NCBI RefSeq assembly: GCF_039871975.1
Contig: NZ_JBDPLL010000001.1
From: Trichormus_B sp936914905
GTDB lineage: Bacteria; Cyanobacteriota; Cyanobacteriia; Cyanobacteriales; Nostocaceae
Reading direction: 5' to 3' (one strand)
DNA length: 64,000 nt
Positions 55,060 through 63,880 of this stretch are shown piece after piece. The translations under genes were made by a program, and so were the position numbers. Below the pieces are notes generated by a model. That model was not told where the DNA came from. It did no database searches and worked only from the letters and a program-made list of their open reading frames with translations. How positions within the stretch are numbered: the first letter of the stretch is position 1; each line of letters begins with the position of its first letter.

Positions 55060-55755
55060 ATGAATCTTTCATCATTAAAGTTTTTTCGCAGTTTACGTCA
55101 TCATAACCAGCAATTTGCGGTAATTGGGTTAGGTCGATTTGGCCGTTCTGTTTGTTCCACACTCCATAATTTAGGTTATCAGGTTCTGGCTACAGATGTT
55201 GATGAAAAGCGGGTTTCTGAAGCATTAACTGACGAATTAGTTAGTCATGCTATACAACTAGATTCAACTGAAAGTGCGGCTCTAAAGGAAGCTGGTATTC
55301 TGGAGTTTGATACAGTAATTGTGGCAATTGGTAACTATATTCAAGAAAGTATTATCACCACTCTCAATGTTAAAGAAGCTGGTGTACCTCATGTAGTTGC
55401 TAAGGCTTCTAGTGAAGTTCACGGTAAATTATTAAAGCGCGTGGGGGCAGATCATGTTGTTTTTCCAGAGTATGAAGCTGGTTGTGCTTTAGCAAGAACA
55501 TTAACTAAACCATCAATTTTAGATCGATTTGATCTTGACCCAGATAACAGTATTGTTGAGGTTATTGTTCCTGATGAATTTCATGGTAAAACTGTTGCTG
55601 AAATTCAACTTCGTAATCGTTATGGTCTAAATTTGTTGGCTGTAAGTCAGGATGGTAAATTTAAGATTAATCCTGACCCCAGCAAGCTTTTAGAACGTGG
55701 CTCGGCAATGGTAGTGATTGGTTGTAATAAAGATATTAATCGGTTGCCAATTTGA
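55060..55755 (+). CDS. ktrA: KtrA/TrkA-N regulatory subunit of K+ uptake
   Basis: A 231-residue RCK protein: Rossmann domain (FAVIGLGRFGRSVCSTLHNL, binding ATP, ADP or NAD(H)) and a C-terminal TrkA-C domain (VPDEFHGKTVAEIQLRNRYG). It forms a ring under KtrB and gates it. I place the start at the ATG at 55060. The frame is open 18 codons upstream, but that stretch is low-complexity and follows a TAATTGG-type tandem repeat. Confidence 0.92.
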   Translation: MNLSSLKFFRSLRHHNQQFAVIGLGRFGRSVCSTLHNLGYQVLATDVDEKRVSEALTDELVSHAIQLDSTESAALKEAGILEFDTVIVAIGNYIQESIITTLNVKEAGVPHVVAKASSEVHGKLLKRVGADHVVFPEYEAGCALARTLTKPSILDRFDLDPDNSIVEVIVPDEFHGKTVAEIQLRNRYGLNLLAVSQDGKFKINPDPSKLLERGSAMVVIGCNKDINRLPI

Positions 55756-55825
55756 TGCTAAAAGGCAGGAGGCAGAAGACAAAATATTATCTTTGCCTTT
55801 GCCTATTCTTAGAGATAACTTATAA

Positions 55826-55972
55826 GGTAAGTATTCAGCTAATACCTAACGGTAAGGTACACGAACAGCCATCAGCAGTAAGCTTTTTCAGGCTAACGCC
55901 AAAAATCTCTATTTGATAATTAACTAATTTCTCAAACATTCTGACTCCTGACTCCTGACTCCTGAATTCGTA
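55826..55972 (+). repeat. dispersed intergenic repeat, copy with 5' insertion
   Basis: The family described at 9279, with the 5' GTAAGTATTCAG separated from CAGCCATCAGCAGTAAGC by about 30 bp. It includes GACTCCTGACTCCTGACTCC, an expanded 7-bp tandem part. Confidence 0.8.
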
Positions 55973-55996
55973 CCTTATAACTGTTAACTTTTACCT

Positions 55997-57105
55997 ATGG
56001 CTTTGGTTCAACTGTTTTAGGAACATCAGTAAATGTCTCTGGCTTTTGTTCTTCAGGTGTTTGCATTTCCGGTGTTGGTAGCACTACATCACTGTTATTT
56101 GGGGAGTTGTGGTTTGTGTGGGTTGAGGTTTTTTAGGTGTTAAATACTCGCTAATTTTCTGAATCATTTCTTCAATTCTGGTGGTTTTTTAGGTATTTCC
56201 TTCTTCACCATATTCTTCACAAGCGCGTTTTAATGCGACCTTAGCGTCTTTTAAATTACCTTCATTGTATAAAGTCACTCCTAAGTTATAGTAAGCTAAG
56301 GTATTTCTAGGATTTTGGCCAATAGCTTTTTGGTAGATGACAACAGCGTCTGAAGGCTGACCTTGAATTACCATGAGACTACCTAAATTATTGTAAGATA
56401 CAGTATTTTCAGGATTTAGCTTTCAGGATTTAGCTTTAAGGTTTGACGATAAGCAGCGATCGCTTGTTCTAATTGACCTTCTTGTTGCAGAGCGATCGCT
56501 AAATTAAAGTAAGCATTAGCATTGTTTCCATCTAAATTAATAGCTTCCTGGTAAGCGGTGAGAGCTTCTTGGTGCTAGTATTCTTAATACAACATAAAAC
56601 CCAGATTATACTGAGCAGTTGCCATTTTTGGATTTAGTGCTAAGGCTTGCCTATAAGGAGCAATTGCCACTTCTTTCTGTCCCTGTTTTTGCAAAGCCAC
56701 CCCTAAATTGTAATAAGCTTCACCAAAATTGGGAATCAGTCTAATTGCTTCTCGATATTCTTGTAAAGCTAAATCTAGGCGATTTTACTCCATCAAAATA
56801 TTACGTAAATAATTCCGTGCCAACCCAATATTACTATCTCGTTGTAAAGCTTGACGAAAGGCACATTCTGCACTTTGTAAGTCTCTGCAGTTATAGCGTG
56901 TCACTCCTAATTGGTATAATATAGCCGCATCTAAATCCTGAGAAACCGTATTCTGCGCTAACAATTTACTACCAGGTAAATTAATTGTCGGTAAAGCCAA
57001 CACTAAAAATGTAGAGGAGGCAAACAGAATTGCTAATATCTGTACAGAATTTTTGTAAAACGATGGTTTAATTAGACTGGATAAACACTGATTAGATTGC
57101 AGTTT
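55997..57105 (-). pseudogene. TPR-repeat protein, decayed
   Basis: The minus strand starts with a membrane-type segment (VQILAILFASSTFLVLALPT) and then has at least seven TPR units (AILYQLGVTRYNCRDLQSAE, AYFNLAIALQQEGQLEQAIA, TLAYYNLGVTLYNEGNLKDA), with a Pro/Thr-rich end (KKPQPTQTTTPQ). Interruptions are TAA after ILME near 56785, TAA near 56575, a 14-bp tandem duplication (56407-56434) that shifts the frame, and TAA near 56187. TPR proteins are scaffolds; the partner is unknown. Confidence 0.85.
56407..56434. repeat. 14-bp tandem duplication inside the TPR pseudogene
   Basis: TTTCAGGATTTAGC occurs twice in tandem and changes the reading frame between two TPR units. Confidence 0.92.
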
Positions 57106-57253
57106 TTTAGACTTATTAATTAAGCAGTCATGTATTTATATTTAAGATCCTCACAACATCAGATTACCCATAACTACATCAAAAATTCACAATTTACTTC
57201 CTAAATAGTCATTGGTCATTAGTCACTAGCGAAATTACTTCCCCAGTCCCCAA

Positions 57254-58411
57254 TCATAAAATTAACATGGCATCACCAAAGGAATAAAAACGATATTGAG
57301 ACGCGATCGCCTGTTGATAAATCTTCAACAATCTTTCTCTACCAATTAACGCGCTTACGAGCATCAGCAAACTGGAACGGGGGAGGTGAAAATTAGTGAT
57401 CAAACCCTCCACTACCTGCCATTGATAGCCAGGATAAATAAATAAATTTACCTTACCCACATACGGCTGTAAATCCCCAGATTGGGCTGCACCTTCTAAA
57501 GCACGAACTACTGTAGTACCAATAGCAATAATACGTCCTCCAGTAGCCTTAGTAGCGCGGATTTCCTCTACCGTAGCGGCGTTCACCTCAATCCATTCTG
57601 AGTGCATTTGGTGAGTAGTTACATCTTCTACTTCCACAGGACGAAAAGTACCGAGACCGACGTGCAGCGTTAAAAAAGTTTGATTAATGCCCCGAGTGCG
57701 CAATTTTTCTAAAAGTTCTGGTGTAAAATGTAAACCTGCCGTTGGGGCTGCGATCGCACCAGGTTGTTCGGCATATACAGTTTGATATTGTTCATCAGCA
57801 GCCGTTGACCCAGTGATATAAGGAGGCAGAGGTATTTCCCCAAAATTCTCCAACACTGGCACCAAAGACCTATATTCTGGTAAATCAAATTGCAAGAGTC
57901 GGCCACCAGTCGCCGTATCTTTGTCCACAACTATAGCCATCAATTCATCGTCATTAGTTGTAGCGGGGTGTTTAGCCTGTCCTGATTTATTACCACATTT
58001 ATTACCACCAAAAATAATTTTAGTTCCAACTTTGAAGTACTTTCCTGGCTTCACCAAAGCCAACCAACAATTAGGCCGTTTTTCTTCCAACAGCAATACT
58101 TCCACTTCTGCCCCCGTTAACTTGCGACCATACAAACGTGCGGGCATCACTTTCGTATTATTCATAACTAATAAATCCCCGGGTTGTAGGAGATCAGGCA
58201 AATCCCGGAAAATGTGATTTAAGGCTGGTATTTCCTCACCGATATTCGGAGAATTAACCACCAGTAACCGTGAAGTATCTCTGGGAACTGCTGGATTTTG
58301 GGCAATCAGTTCCGGTGGAAGTTCATAGTCATACCCAGATAATGAACGGTCTAAATCAACATCTTGAATCTCTAAGTTAGACATTTCCTGCAAATTACTT
58401 GTGTTATTCAT
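57254..58411 (-). CDS. queA: S-adenosylmethionine:tRNA ribosyltransferase-isomerase
   Basis: A 385-residue enzyme that transfers the ribosyl part of SAM to 7-aminomethyl-7-deazaguanine in tRNA, giving epoxyqueuosine at wobble position 34. The frame contains YDYELPPELIAQNPAVPRDT, PGDLLVMNNTKVMPARLYG, APTAGLHFTPELLEKL, LHVGLGTFRPVEVE and a C-terminal YRFYSFGDAMLI. The first ten residues could be dispensable (second Met at residue 11). Intact, alone. Confidence 0.95.
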   Translation of the reverse strand: MNNTSNLQEMSNLEIQDVDLDRSLSGYDYELPPELIAQNPAVPRDTSRLLVVNSPNIGEEIPALNHIFRDLPDLLQPGDLLVMNNTKVMPARLYGRKLTGAEVEVLLLEEKRPNCWLALVKPGKYFKVGTKIIFGGNKCGNKSGQAKHPATTNDDELMAIVVDKDTATGGRLLQFDLPEYRSLVPVLENFGEIPLPPYITGSTAADEQYQTVYAEQPGAIAAPTAGLHFTPELLEKLRTRGINQTFLTLHVGLGTFRPVEVEDVTTHQMHSEWIEVNAATVEEIRATKATGGRIIAIGTTVVRALEGAAQSGDLQPYVGKVNLFIYPGYQWQVVEGLITNFHLPRSSLLMLVSALIGRERLLKIYQQAIASQYRFYSFGDAMLIL

Positions 58412-58615
58412 TTAAGTGGGAACAGGATGCAGAGGGCGAGATGGGTAGGGTGTAGAGGGAGAATAACTGCTGCCAACTGATAACTGAATAAATGATAACT
58501 GATAAAAATTGGGTAAATCTCCCCATATAAAAACGGGGACTTTTACCCTACCGGGAACTCTCGTTTATTGAGGAATATTATAGATGTAGGATTGGATTTG
58601 ATCCCAAACACCATC

Positions 58616-59005
58616 ATGGAATATTTATATTACCTGGCCAATGCTAGTTTAACTCTCAGGGTCGTTCAACACCTGCACAACAGACCCCAAACACCTGTTT
58701 CCTTCATCACCGTAATTCATCAAATTGATGGTTGGGTAGTAAGGATAAAACTTAGAGATCCTGTCTCAGCTCAAGAATATGGTGATTTTCGGGCTTTCTG
58801 TAATGAATTAGGAATTAGTTACGAGCCACCCATGCGGGTGCAAATGGCACTTTGGAGTTTGGAAGCAGGACAGTATCCTGTAGAGGTAATGCGCCGTTAC
58901 CAAGTAGCAGTTGTATCTCATGGTAGCCCAGAAAAAGAAGAAATAGAAGCATTCCGACAACAATTTGTCCGGGGCTTGGGCTATTGCCCAGAAACACTAG
59001 CTTGA
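58616..59005 (+). CDS. conserved hypothetical protein, 129 aa
   Basis: I place the start at ATG 58616 (MEYLYYLANASLTLRVVQHL). The frame extends to a TTG at 58568, which looks less likely. The product is a small soluble protein with a DGWVVRIKLRDP strand pattern and a helical second half. It is typical of conserved cyanobacterial proteins without known function. No partner is evident; divergent from queA. Confidence 0.65.
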   Translation: MEYLYYLANASLTLRVVQHLHNRPQTPVSFITVIHQIDGWVVRIKLRDPVSAQEYGDFRAFCNELGISYEPPMRVQMALWSLEAGQYPVEVMRRYQVAVVSHGSPEKEEIEAFRQQFVRGLGYCPETLA

Positions 59006-59083
59006 AAATAAGTGACAAGTCACAAGTCACAAAAAACCGAGAGTGGAGCGTGCATAATTTTCACCCTACTTACAACTGACCAA

Positions 59084-59591
59084 TTAATAATTCAAAATTG
59101 CTGGATCAAAAGCTGCTAGAATATCATCTTGCAGCTTAAACTCATATCGCGGTATTGATAAACTCGCCAGAGTTTCAGGGGTAATTATAGCCCCATCAAG
59201 ATTTTCTGATAAGCGTTTACAAACAACAGAAGCCACATCAAAGCGGTACGGATAATCAGCCTTTTCACGGATAATCAGCCTTTTCAGGATACTGAGCTAA
59301 AAATATTCCTGCTGTGTAACAAAGTTTTGCTTACTTTTGTGAAGTAATAGAGTTTCTACCTCCTGTATCCCAATTGCCAGCACTGCGTGTTCTTACCTCT
59401 ACAAGTGGCAGTATTGAGTCCTGATGATTGCCATTTTGATCATTTGCTGTGGCTTTGTTGTCGTCATACTGGGCAACAATATCAATCTATTCCCACCGAC
59501 AAGAAAAGCGACTAGATTGTAACCATAAGACTACCAGGTCTTCTCCTATGTCACCGATATCTGGATAATTAGATGGAGGAGGTTTGGACAT
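59084..59591 (-). pseudogene. yraN: YraN family (UPF0102) endonuclease-like protein, decayed
   Basis: From ATG at 59591 the minus strand gives MSKPPPSNYPDIGDIGEDLV, a damaged segment, IDIVAQYDDNKATAND, LVEVRTRSAGNWDTGGRN (the PD-(D/E)XK-like core EVRTR), then TAGIFLAQYPEKADYP. Here a 19-bp tandem duplication (59249-59286) breaks the frame, and VVCKRLSENLDGAIITPET-like coding resumes. Stops are also present in the first third. YraN is a small conserved nuclease-like protein possibly involved in DNA processing. Confidence 0.82.
59249..59286. repeat. 19-bp tandem duplication inside yraN pseudogene
   Basis: CGGATAATCAGCCTTTTCA is present twice in tandem; length not divisible by three, so it shifts the frame. 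Confidence 0.92.
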
Positions 59592-59625
59592 TTATTAACA
59601 TCTATTAACATCCATTAAAAATATC

Positions 59626-60129
59626 ATGAATACTAAGTATCGAATTTCATCACTCGTACTCAGCTTATTACTGTGGGCAATTATTCCTATTACAGTATTG
59701 GTCGGTTTAGCATCAACAGCTTTGGCACTAGAATACAACAAAGAGATTTTGATTAAAGCTGATTTTTCTGGACGTGATTTAAGAGATTCCAGTTTTACCA
59801 AAGCTAATCTTCGTCAGAGTAATTTCACTGGTGCTAACTTGCGTGGTGTGAGCTTTTTTGCAGCAAATCTAGAATCTGCAAACTTAGAAGGTACTGATTT
59901 GACCAATGCTACCTTGGATTCGGCTCGTCTTATTAGAGCTAATTTAACCAATGCCGTGTTAGAAGGTGCGTTTGCTGCCAGTGCTAAATTTGATGGTGCC
60001 ATAGTTGACGGAGCGGATTTTACTGATGTATTGCTGCGTCAAGATGAGCAAAAAAAATTATGCAAGCTGGCCAAAGGTACTAATCCTATTACCGGTAGGG
60101 ATACGCGGGAGACTTTGTTTTGTCCCTAG
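59626..60129 (+). CDS. pentapeptide-repeat protein, probably lumenal
   Basis: The 167-residue precursor has a signal peptide (SSLVLSLLLWAIIPITVLVG, likely cut after ALA about residue 34) and about 16 pentapeptide units A(D/N)LXX from residue 44 to 130 (ADFSGRDLRDSSFTKANLRQ and so on), which fold as a right-handed quadrilateral beta helix. A C-terminal Cys pair (KLCKLAKGT and LFCP) resembles thylakoid-lumen pentapeptide proteins. The stop codon TAG lies inside the CTAG end of MITE B copy 2. Confidence 0.87.
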   Translation: MNTKYRISSLVLSLLLWAIIPITVLVGLASTALALEYNKEILIKADFSGRDLRDSSFTKANLRQSNFTGANLRGVSFFAANLESANLEGTDLTNATLDSARLIRANLTNAVLEGAFAASAKFDGAIVDGADFTDVLLRQDEQKKLCKLAKGTNPITGRDTRETLFCP

Positions 60130-60281
60130 TACAGTACGGCGTAAATAAACCAACCATTCCAAATCTCTTAAGAGCTCACGCCGTATACATTTTGAATTTT
60201 GTTGGCGCAGCCTGCTGGAAGCACTATTTTGTTAGCGTAGCTCTTCTGAAAGAAGCATTTTGAATTCACGGCGGTACTAGT
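60126..60281 (-). mobile_element. MITE family B, copy 2
   Basis: A 156-bp element, inverted with respect to 21900-22056 and differing by about one base. It begins CTAGTACAGTACGGCGTAAA and ends CACGGCGGTACTAG. The TAG stop codon of the pentapeptide gene is part of its left CTAG. Confidence 0.93.
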
Positions 60282-60787
60282 TGTTAATGAAGTCATATTC
60301 ATTCAAATATTTGTCAGGTTTTGCATTCCAAGGGCAAGGGATCAGGTGTCAAAGAACCTGTAACCCGTTACCCTTTTTTAATATCAAGGTATGTGAAATG
60401 ACAACTTATTTTTTAATTGGTAGACACAGCGGATAATTAAAAATTTATTAAAAAAAATTGAGACTCCTGAATTAATACTGGAAACTATTGCCTGATACAT
60501 CAAATATTTGAATCTAACTTACAGCAGATTGCAGATCAATGAGGTACATAATCTAAATTGAAACCAAGACAGCAAGAGAGTTTTACTCCTCACTCCTGGT
60601 TTAGCACTCTCACTCAACAAGTGCTAATTTATGAAAAAATTCTGCATAATTTTCAAAAGCTGTAATTGAGATGGTAATTTCACTTTTTTGTAGTTATAGT
60701 TGAATATACAGCAATAACATTAATTAGTCATCTTGCGCTTGTGTAGCGCAGCCATATTCACTCGTCTAACTGATTTGGAGGACTGGT
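60282..60787. other. intergenic region, about 500 bp
   Basis: AT-rich, without a convincing ORF, RNA or repeat. It should hold the promoter for the 116-aa gene, whose Shine-Dalgarno GGAGG is at 60777-60781. Confidence 0.45.
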
Positions 60788-61138
60788 ATGAAATATGCAT
60801 TTGACATTGTAGGAGTATCTCCAGTTTTGTACTTTTTTAATCATCAACAACAGAGTTGGCATAAAAATCAGCCCCAAGGAGTTGAATACTTGGGAACACC
60901 AACCTGCACACTAGATGCATTTCTAGAATCTCTGGAATCCGTTTCACCATCTGGAAGTTGGAATTCCGATCAAGTTGTAGACACAGTGATTCAGTTTTGG
61001 TTGAACAATGTTGAGAGTGTTCAATATTGGAAAGCCAGATTAAAAGATGCAGGCAGAGATAATGTATTAGTAGCTAGAGTTGCAGATATCAAAGCCTTAA
61101 AGGCTGAATTTGAATCTTTATTGGGTAGAAAATGGTGA
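60788..61138 (+). CDS. conserved hypothetical protein, 116 aa
   Basis: A small soluble protein with an excellent ribosome site (GGAGG six bases before ATG). Sequence features are an N-terminal MKYAFDIVGVSPVLYFFNHQ strand, a middle low in charge and a C-terminal helix (VADIKALKAEFESLLGRKW). No family recognised. It converges with the ATP-grasp gene across a 24-bp gap. The strong Shine-Dalgarno sequence and intact frame suggest good expression. Confidence 0.7.
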   Translation: MKYAFDIVGVSPVLYFFNHQQQSWHKNQPQGVEYLGTPTCTLDAFLESLESVSPSGSWNSDQVVDTVIQFWLNNVESVQYWKARLKDAGRDNVLVARVADIKALKAEFESLLGRKW

Positions 61139-61162
61139 GTTAAGTCCATCTGAAACTCAGGA

Positions 61163-62206
61163 TTATTCTCTTTCTAATGCTTGCAGAATGAGACGATATA
61201 AATTTTCTACTTTCTGTATTTGCCTGTCTCCAAGAAAAGCATAATGAGCTAAACCAGGGGCGCTGTTAATTTCTAACAGTGTATAATCTACCAATGGTTG
61301 AGTAATATCAGTGGTAAGGATATCTACACCTGCTAATCTCAACCCCATATCTTTAGTGATATTAATCGCTAGTTTCTCAAAACTAGGATGAATAATATCA
61401 GTAAAATCTATTGAATCACCACCAGTAGATAGATTGGCATTATCTAAAAGATAAACTACAGTATCGTTGACAACGATACTTTCCCAAGTAAGGTTTTGTT
61501 GGTGTATTTTTTTAATTATGCGGAAATCTTCTAAATCAATTAATATTTTCTCACCAGTTTTTAGCAACTGTTCGCGTTTTGTTAAGACTAATTGTAAAAT
61601 TGTGGATTTACCATCACCAGTTACAGACAAAGGAATTCTCTGATAAGCAGCAATTACTTGATTATCAAAAGTTAAAATTCTAAAGTCATTACCATTATAA
61701 AATTTTTCTACAATTAATACAGACTGAATGTTAAATATTTTTTCTGCTACTTGATAGTATTCAGATTTGTCATATACTTTCGTAACTAAGATTCCTAAAC
61801 TTAAATTTAACGGCTTAACAATCACAGGTAGTCCTAATTCCTGGGCATAATCCCAACCATCATGGATATTTCTGGGATTGGCTACTTTTGCACACATTTT
61901 CTCATTAAAAAATGTTTTACCCTCTGTCACTCGATAACCAAGTTGCTGCAGAAAATAATTAGAGAAGCCCTTATCCTGAGCTAAGTATGCAGAACCAAAA
62001 CCATTAATGTTGAGTCTAGTATTATCAAAAACCGTAGTTTTACCGTTTTTAAAAGTAATATGTCCAATTAATTTATATTCAGGTTCTATTAAAACAATAG
62101 CACCCATTTCTGTAGCTACTTTTTTTAAAATTGCTGTAGTTAATCGCATATATAGCAATCCTGGATGATTTTTGATAGCTTGGGTGGAGTATTCATACTT
62201 ATTCAT
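61163..62206 (-). CDS. ATP-grasp ligase, cyanophycin-synthetase-like
   Basis: A 347-residue ATP-grasp protein. It shows GYRVTEGKTFFNEKMCAKVA, PVIVKPLNLSLGILVTKVYD, VLIVEKFYNGNDFRILTFDN, RIPLSVTGDGKSTILQLVLT and the metal-binding LEINSAPGLAHY. This resembles the ATP-grasp half of cyanophycin synthetase and of GshAB-type ligases, enzymes that join an amino acid to a carboxylate through an acyl-phosphate. The substrate is unknown; it is too short for cyanophycin synthetase (about 870-900 aa). Intact, probably monocistronic. Confidence 0.8.
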   Translation of the reverse strand: MNKYEYSTQAIKNHPGLLYMRLTTAILKKVATEMGAIVLIEPEYKLIGHITFKNGKTTVFDNTRLNINGFGSAYLAQDKGFSNYFLQQLGYRVTEGKTFFNEKMCAKVANPRNIHDGWDYAQELGLPVIVKPLNLSLGILVTKVYDKSEYYQVAEKIFNIQSVLIVEKFYNGNDFRILTFDNQVIAAYQRIPLSVTGDGKSTILQLVLTKREQLLKTGEKILIDLEDFRIIKKIHQQNLTWESIVVNDTVVYLLDNANLSTGGDSIDFTDIIHPSFEKLAINITKDMGLRLAGVDILTTDITQPLVDYTLLEINSAPGLAHYAFLGDRQIQKVENLYRLILQALERE

Positions 62207-62584
62207 AGTGGTAGGAGGAAACAGGCAACATATTTTCTGATATATGATTGAGGATTCCTATATCTACTTACCAATAGATATGCTAATTACTAATGTTATA
62301 ATATATGGTAAGTATGATATAACTATTTTATCAGAACAGGTGGGACTTTATTTACACTTAAATCAGAACTGTTTTGATTAATTAGCTCTGTGTACAATGA
62401 CAAAGTTGTAGAATCAATTAATATCAATTTTATTACTTAGTAATAAGTATTGTGTTGCACTAAGTATTGACAATTCAAAAATTATGTAATAACAAGGTGG
62501 CATCGTCAATTAAAGGTGCTAGTGCTATCCCCGCTAAGAGACGCACTAACGCCATTTACTCAAGTTCATACGGATAATATAATC
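62207..62584. other. intergenic region between divergent genes
   Basis: About 380 bp with no convincing feature; AT-rich. It should hold the promoters of the ATP-grasp gene (minus) and the small gene at 62585 (plus). Confidence 0.4.
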
Positions 62585-62821
62585 ATGCCACAAAACACAG
62601 ATTACAAAGATACCAAATCAGAAAATCAAGCAATTTCTTACAAAAATCGGTTGAATGGGTGGGCTATAGCTCGTGTGCTTGCGGATAAAGAGCGTGTAAT
62701 TGTTGCTAGGTTCCGTAGTCGTTCAGATGCGGATGGTTATGTTCAGCACTTACGGCAAATGGTACCTGCTGGTTCTTTTGAGATTTTCTTTGATTCTCAA
62801 CGGGAAGTAGCGGCGATTTAA
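62585..62821 (+). CDS. small conserved hypothetical protein, 78 aa
   Basis: I place the start at ATG 62585 (MPQNTDYKDTKSEN); the frame is open 23 codons further upstream without coding character. The C-terminal part (NGWAIARVLADKERVIVARF, RSRSDADGYVQHLRQMV) looks like a small alpha/beta domain. No family recognised. A hairpin terminator follows at 62849. Confidence 0.6.
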   Translation: MPQNTDYKDTKSENQAISYKNRLNGWAIARVLADKERVIVARFRSRSDADGYVQHLRQMVPAGSFEIFFDSQREVAAI

Positions 62822-62848
62822 GCTTTGCGTTCTGTAATACTCAGATTT

Positions 62849-62872
62849 CCGACTTTTTTGAGAAGTCGGGGA
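62849..62872 (+). terminator. hairpin terminator after the 78-aa gene
   Basis: CCGACTT and AAGTCGG arms with a TTTTGAG loop, then GGGATTT. Same style as the hairpins at 4805 and 9473. Confidence 0.6.
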
Positions 62873-62885
62873 TTTGTCTACTGGT

Positions 62886-63165
62886 TTACGGACTTGCCAA
62901 ACAGTAAGCGACTCTCTCTAATATTTTTAGTCCTTTTAAGGGACCACTATTTTTAGTCCTTTTAAGGGACCACTATTTTTAGTCCTTTTAAGGGACCACG
63001 AATCAACCGAGTAGCGAACAGGGGTTGTCGGATTAATACTAAGGCCAGTGGTAAAGGTTGGAGTGAACAATCACTATTGATAGCTGATGTCACGTCAGGT
63101 ATATCATGGAGAGAATAATCGCTGACAACTCGTAGTATTGCTACTGATGTCTCAAGTTGCTCGAA
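62886..63165 (-). pseudogene. nucleoside-phosphorylase-like protein, C-terminal remnant
   Basis: The minus strand reads EQLETSVAILRVVSDYSLHD, IPDVTSAINSDCSLQPLPLA, LIRQPLFATRLIRGPLKGLK. This fits the C-terminal part of cyanobacterial PNP/MTA-phosphorylase-like proteins. A 26-bp tandem triplication (62922-62999) then breaks the frame before LERVAYCLASP and the stop at 62886. The N-terminal two thirds are missing. Confidence 0.6.
62922..62999. repeat. 26-bp tandem triplication
   Basis: TATTTTTAGTCCTTTTAAGG plus GACCAC, three exact copies, no spacers. The unit is self-complementary in part (GTCCTTTTAAGGGAC). It derives from the coding sequence for GPLKGLKI of the phosphorylase remnant. Confidence 0.95.
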
Positions 63166-63229
63166 AAATTATAGGAACGCAAATTCTTCTATTATGAAAG
63201 GTTCAGATATATTTTCTATCTTACATTTA

Positions 63230-63540
63230 ATTACACTCGCTTACTTAAAAGCTTTTTACTTGATGTTGCTTGGTGGGTACTTACTGGAAATTGGGTAGAA
63301 CAACCTGCTTATCCGCAATAAATAGCAGGAAAATCCCCAGAAATTAGCTCCCAAATTCACACTAAATATGGTTTAAAAGACTATCAAAGTGGCTTTAATT
63401 TTTCTGAGTAACAATGGCTGAATGTACAGTTACCTCCTAAATTAAATGAGGTAGTTATTTTTGTTCTTGTTGATGGCAGTTTCTCTATTTTTGATCCTGA
63501 TTCACTTTTATCTGCTAAATACTGGGAGCATAATTTGTAA
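63230..63540 (+). pseudogene. unidentified gene remnant
   Basis: Coding-like pieces WVLTGNWVEQPAYPQ, stop, IAGKSPEISSQIHTKYGLKD, YQSGFNFSE, stop, QWLNVQLPPKLNEVVIFVLV, DGSFSIFDPDSLLSAKYWEH end at TAA 63538. All the later parts are in one frame with two or more nonsense changes, so a real gene has decayed here. I do not recognise the family. Confidence 0.5.
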
Positions 63541-63548
63541 TCAGCCTA

Positions 63549-63809
63549 TTAACCAGAACTTTCTACTATATGAAGATCATTTCCAGAATCACCCATTAAA
63601 ATCATAGTACTATCATCACTTTCTAAATTCAGACTTCCAGAAATACCACTTAGCAGAACCTTAATTAACATTTGCGGAGTAAAAGATTCCAACTCTACAA
63701 AATTACCAGCATCTAACCAAGCTAACTCCTCAGATGTTAAACTATGACAAATTTCTGAACTTAATTTTTTGGATTCTGTTGTTATGGATGGTGTTTTTTG
63801 AAGAAACAT
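63549..63809 (-). CDS. small acidic hypothetical protein, 86 aa
   Basis: A complete frame from ATG. The sequence is acidic, with LTSEELAWLDAGNFVELESF in the middle and MILMGDSGNDLHIVESSG at the end. No signal peptide or membrane segment, no family recognised. It lies between a decayed gene and a gene cut by the window edge on the same strand, so it may itself be a piece of a larger former gene. Confidence 0.4.
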   Translation of the reverse strand: MFLQKTPSITTESKKLSSEICHSLTSEELAWLDAGNFVELESFTPQMLIKVLLSGISGSLNLESDDSTMILMGDSGNDLHIVESSG

Positions 63810-63880
63810 ACCTGGCTTATTAGCATTAATTTTACTATGTATAAATTAATATCAATCATTATTACATTCCTATTAAGGAA

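Noticed and set aside
62922..62999. Possible CRISPR-like array of 26-bp repeats
   Set aside because: The copies are directly adjacent without spacers, no cas genes are near, and the unit matches coding sequence of a dead gene.
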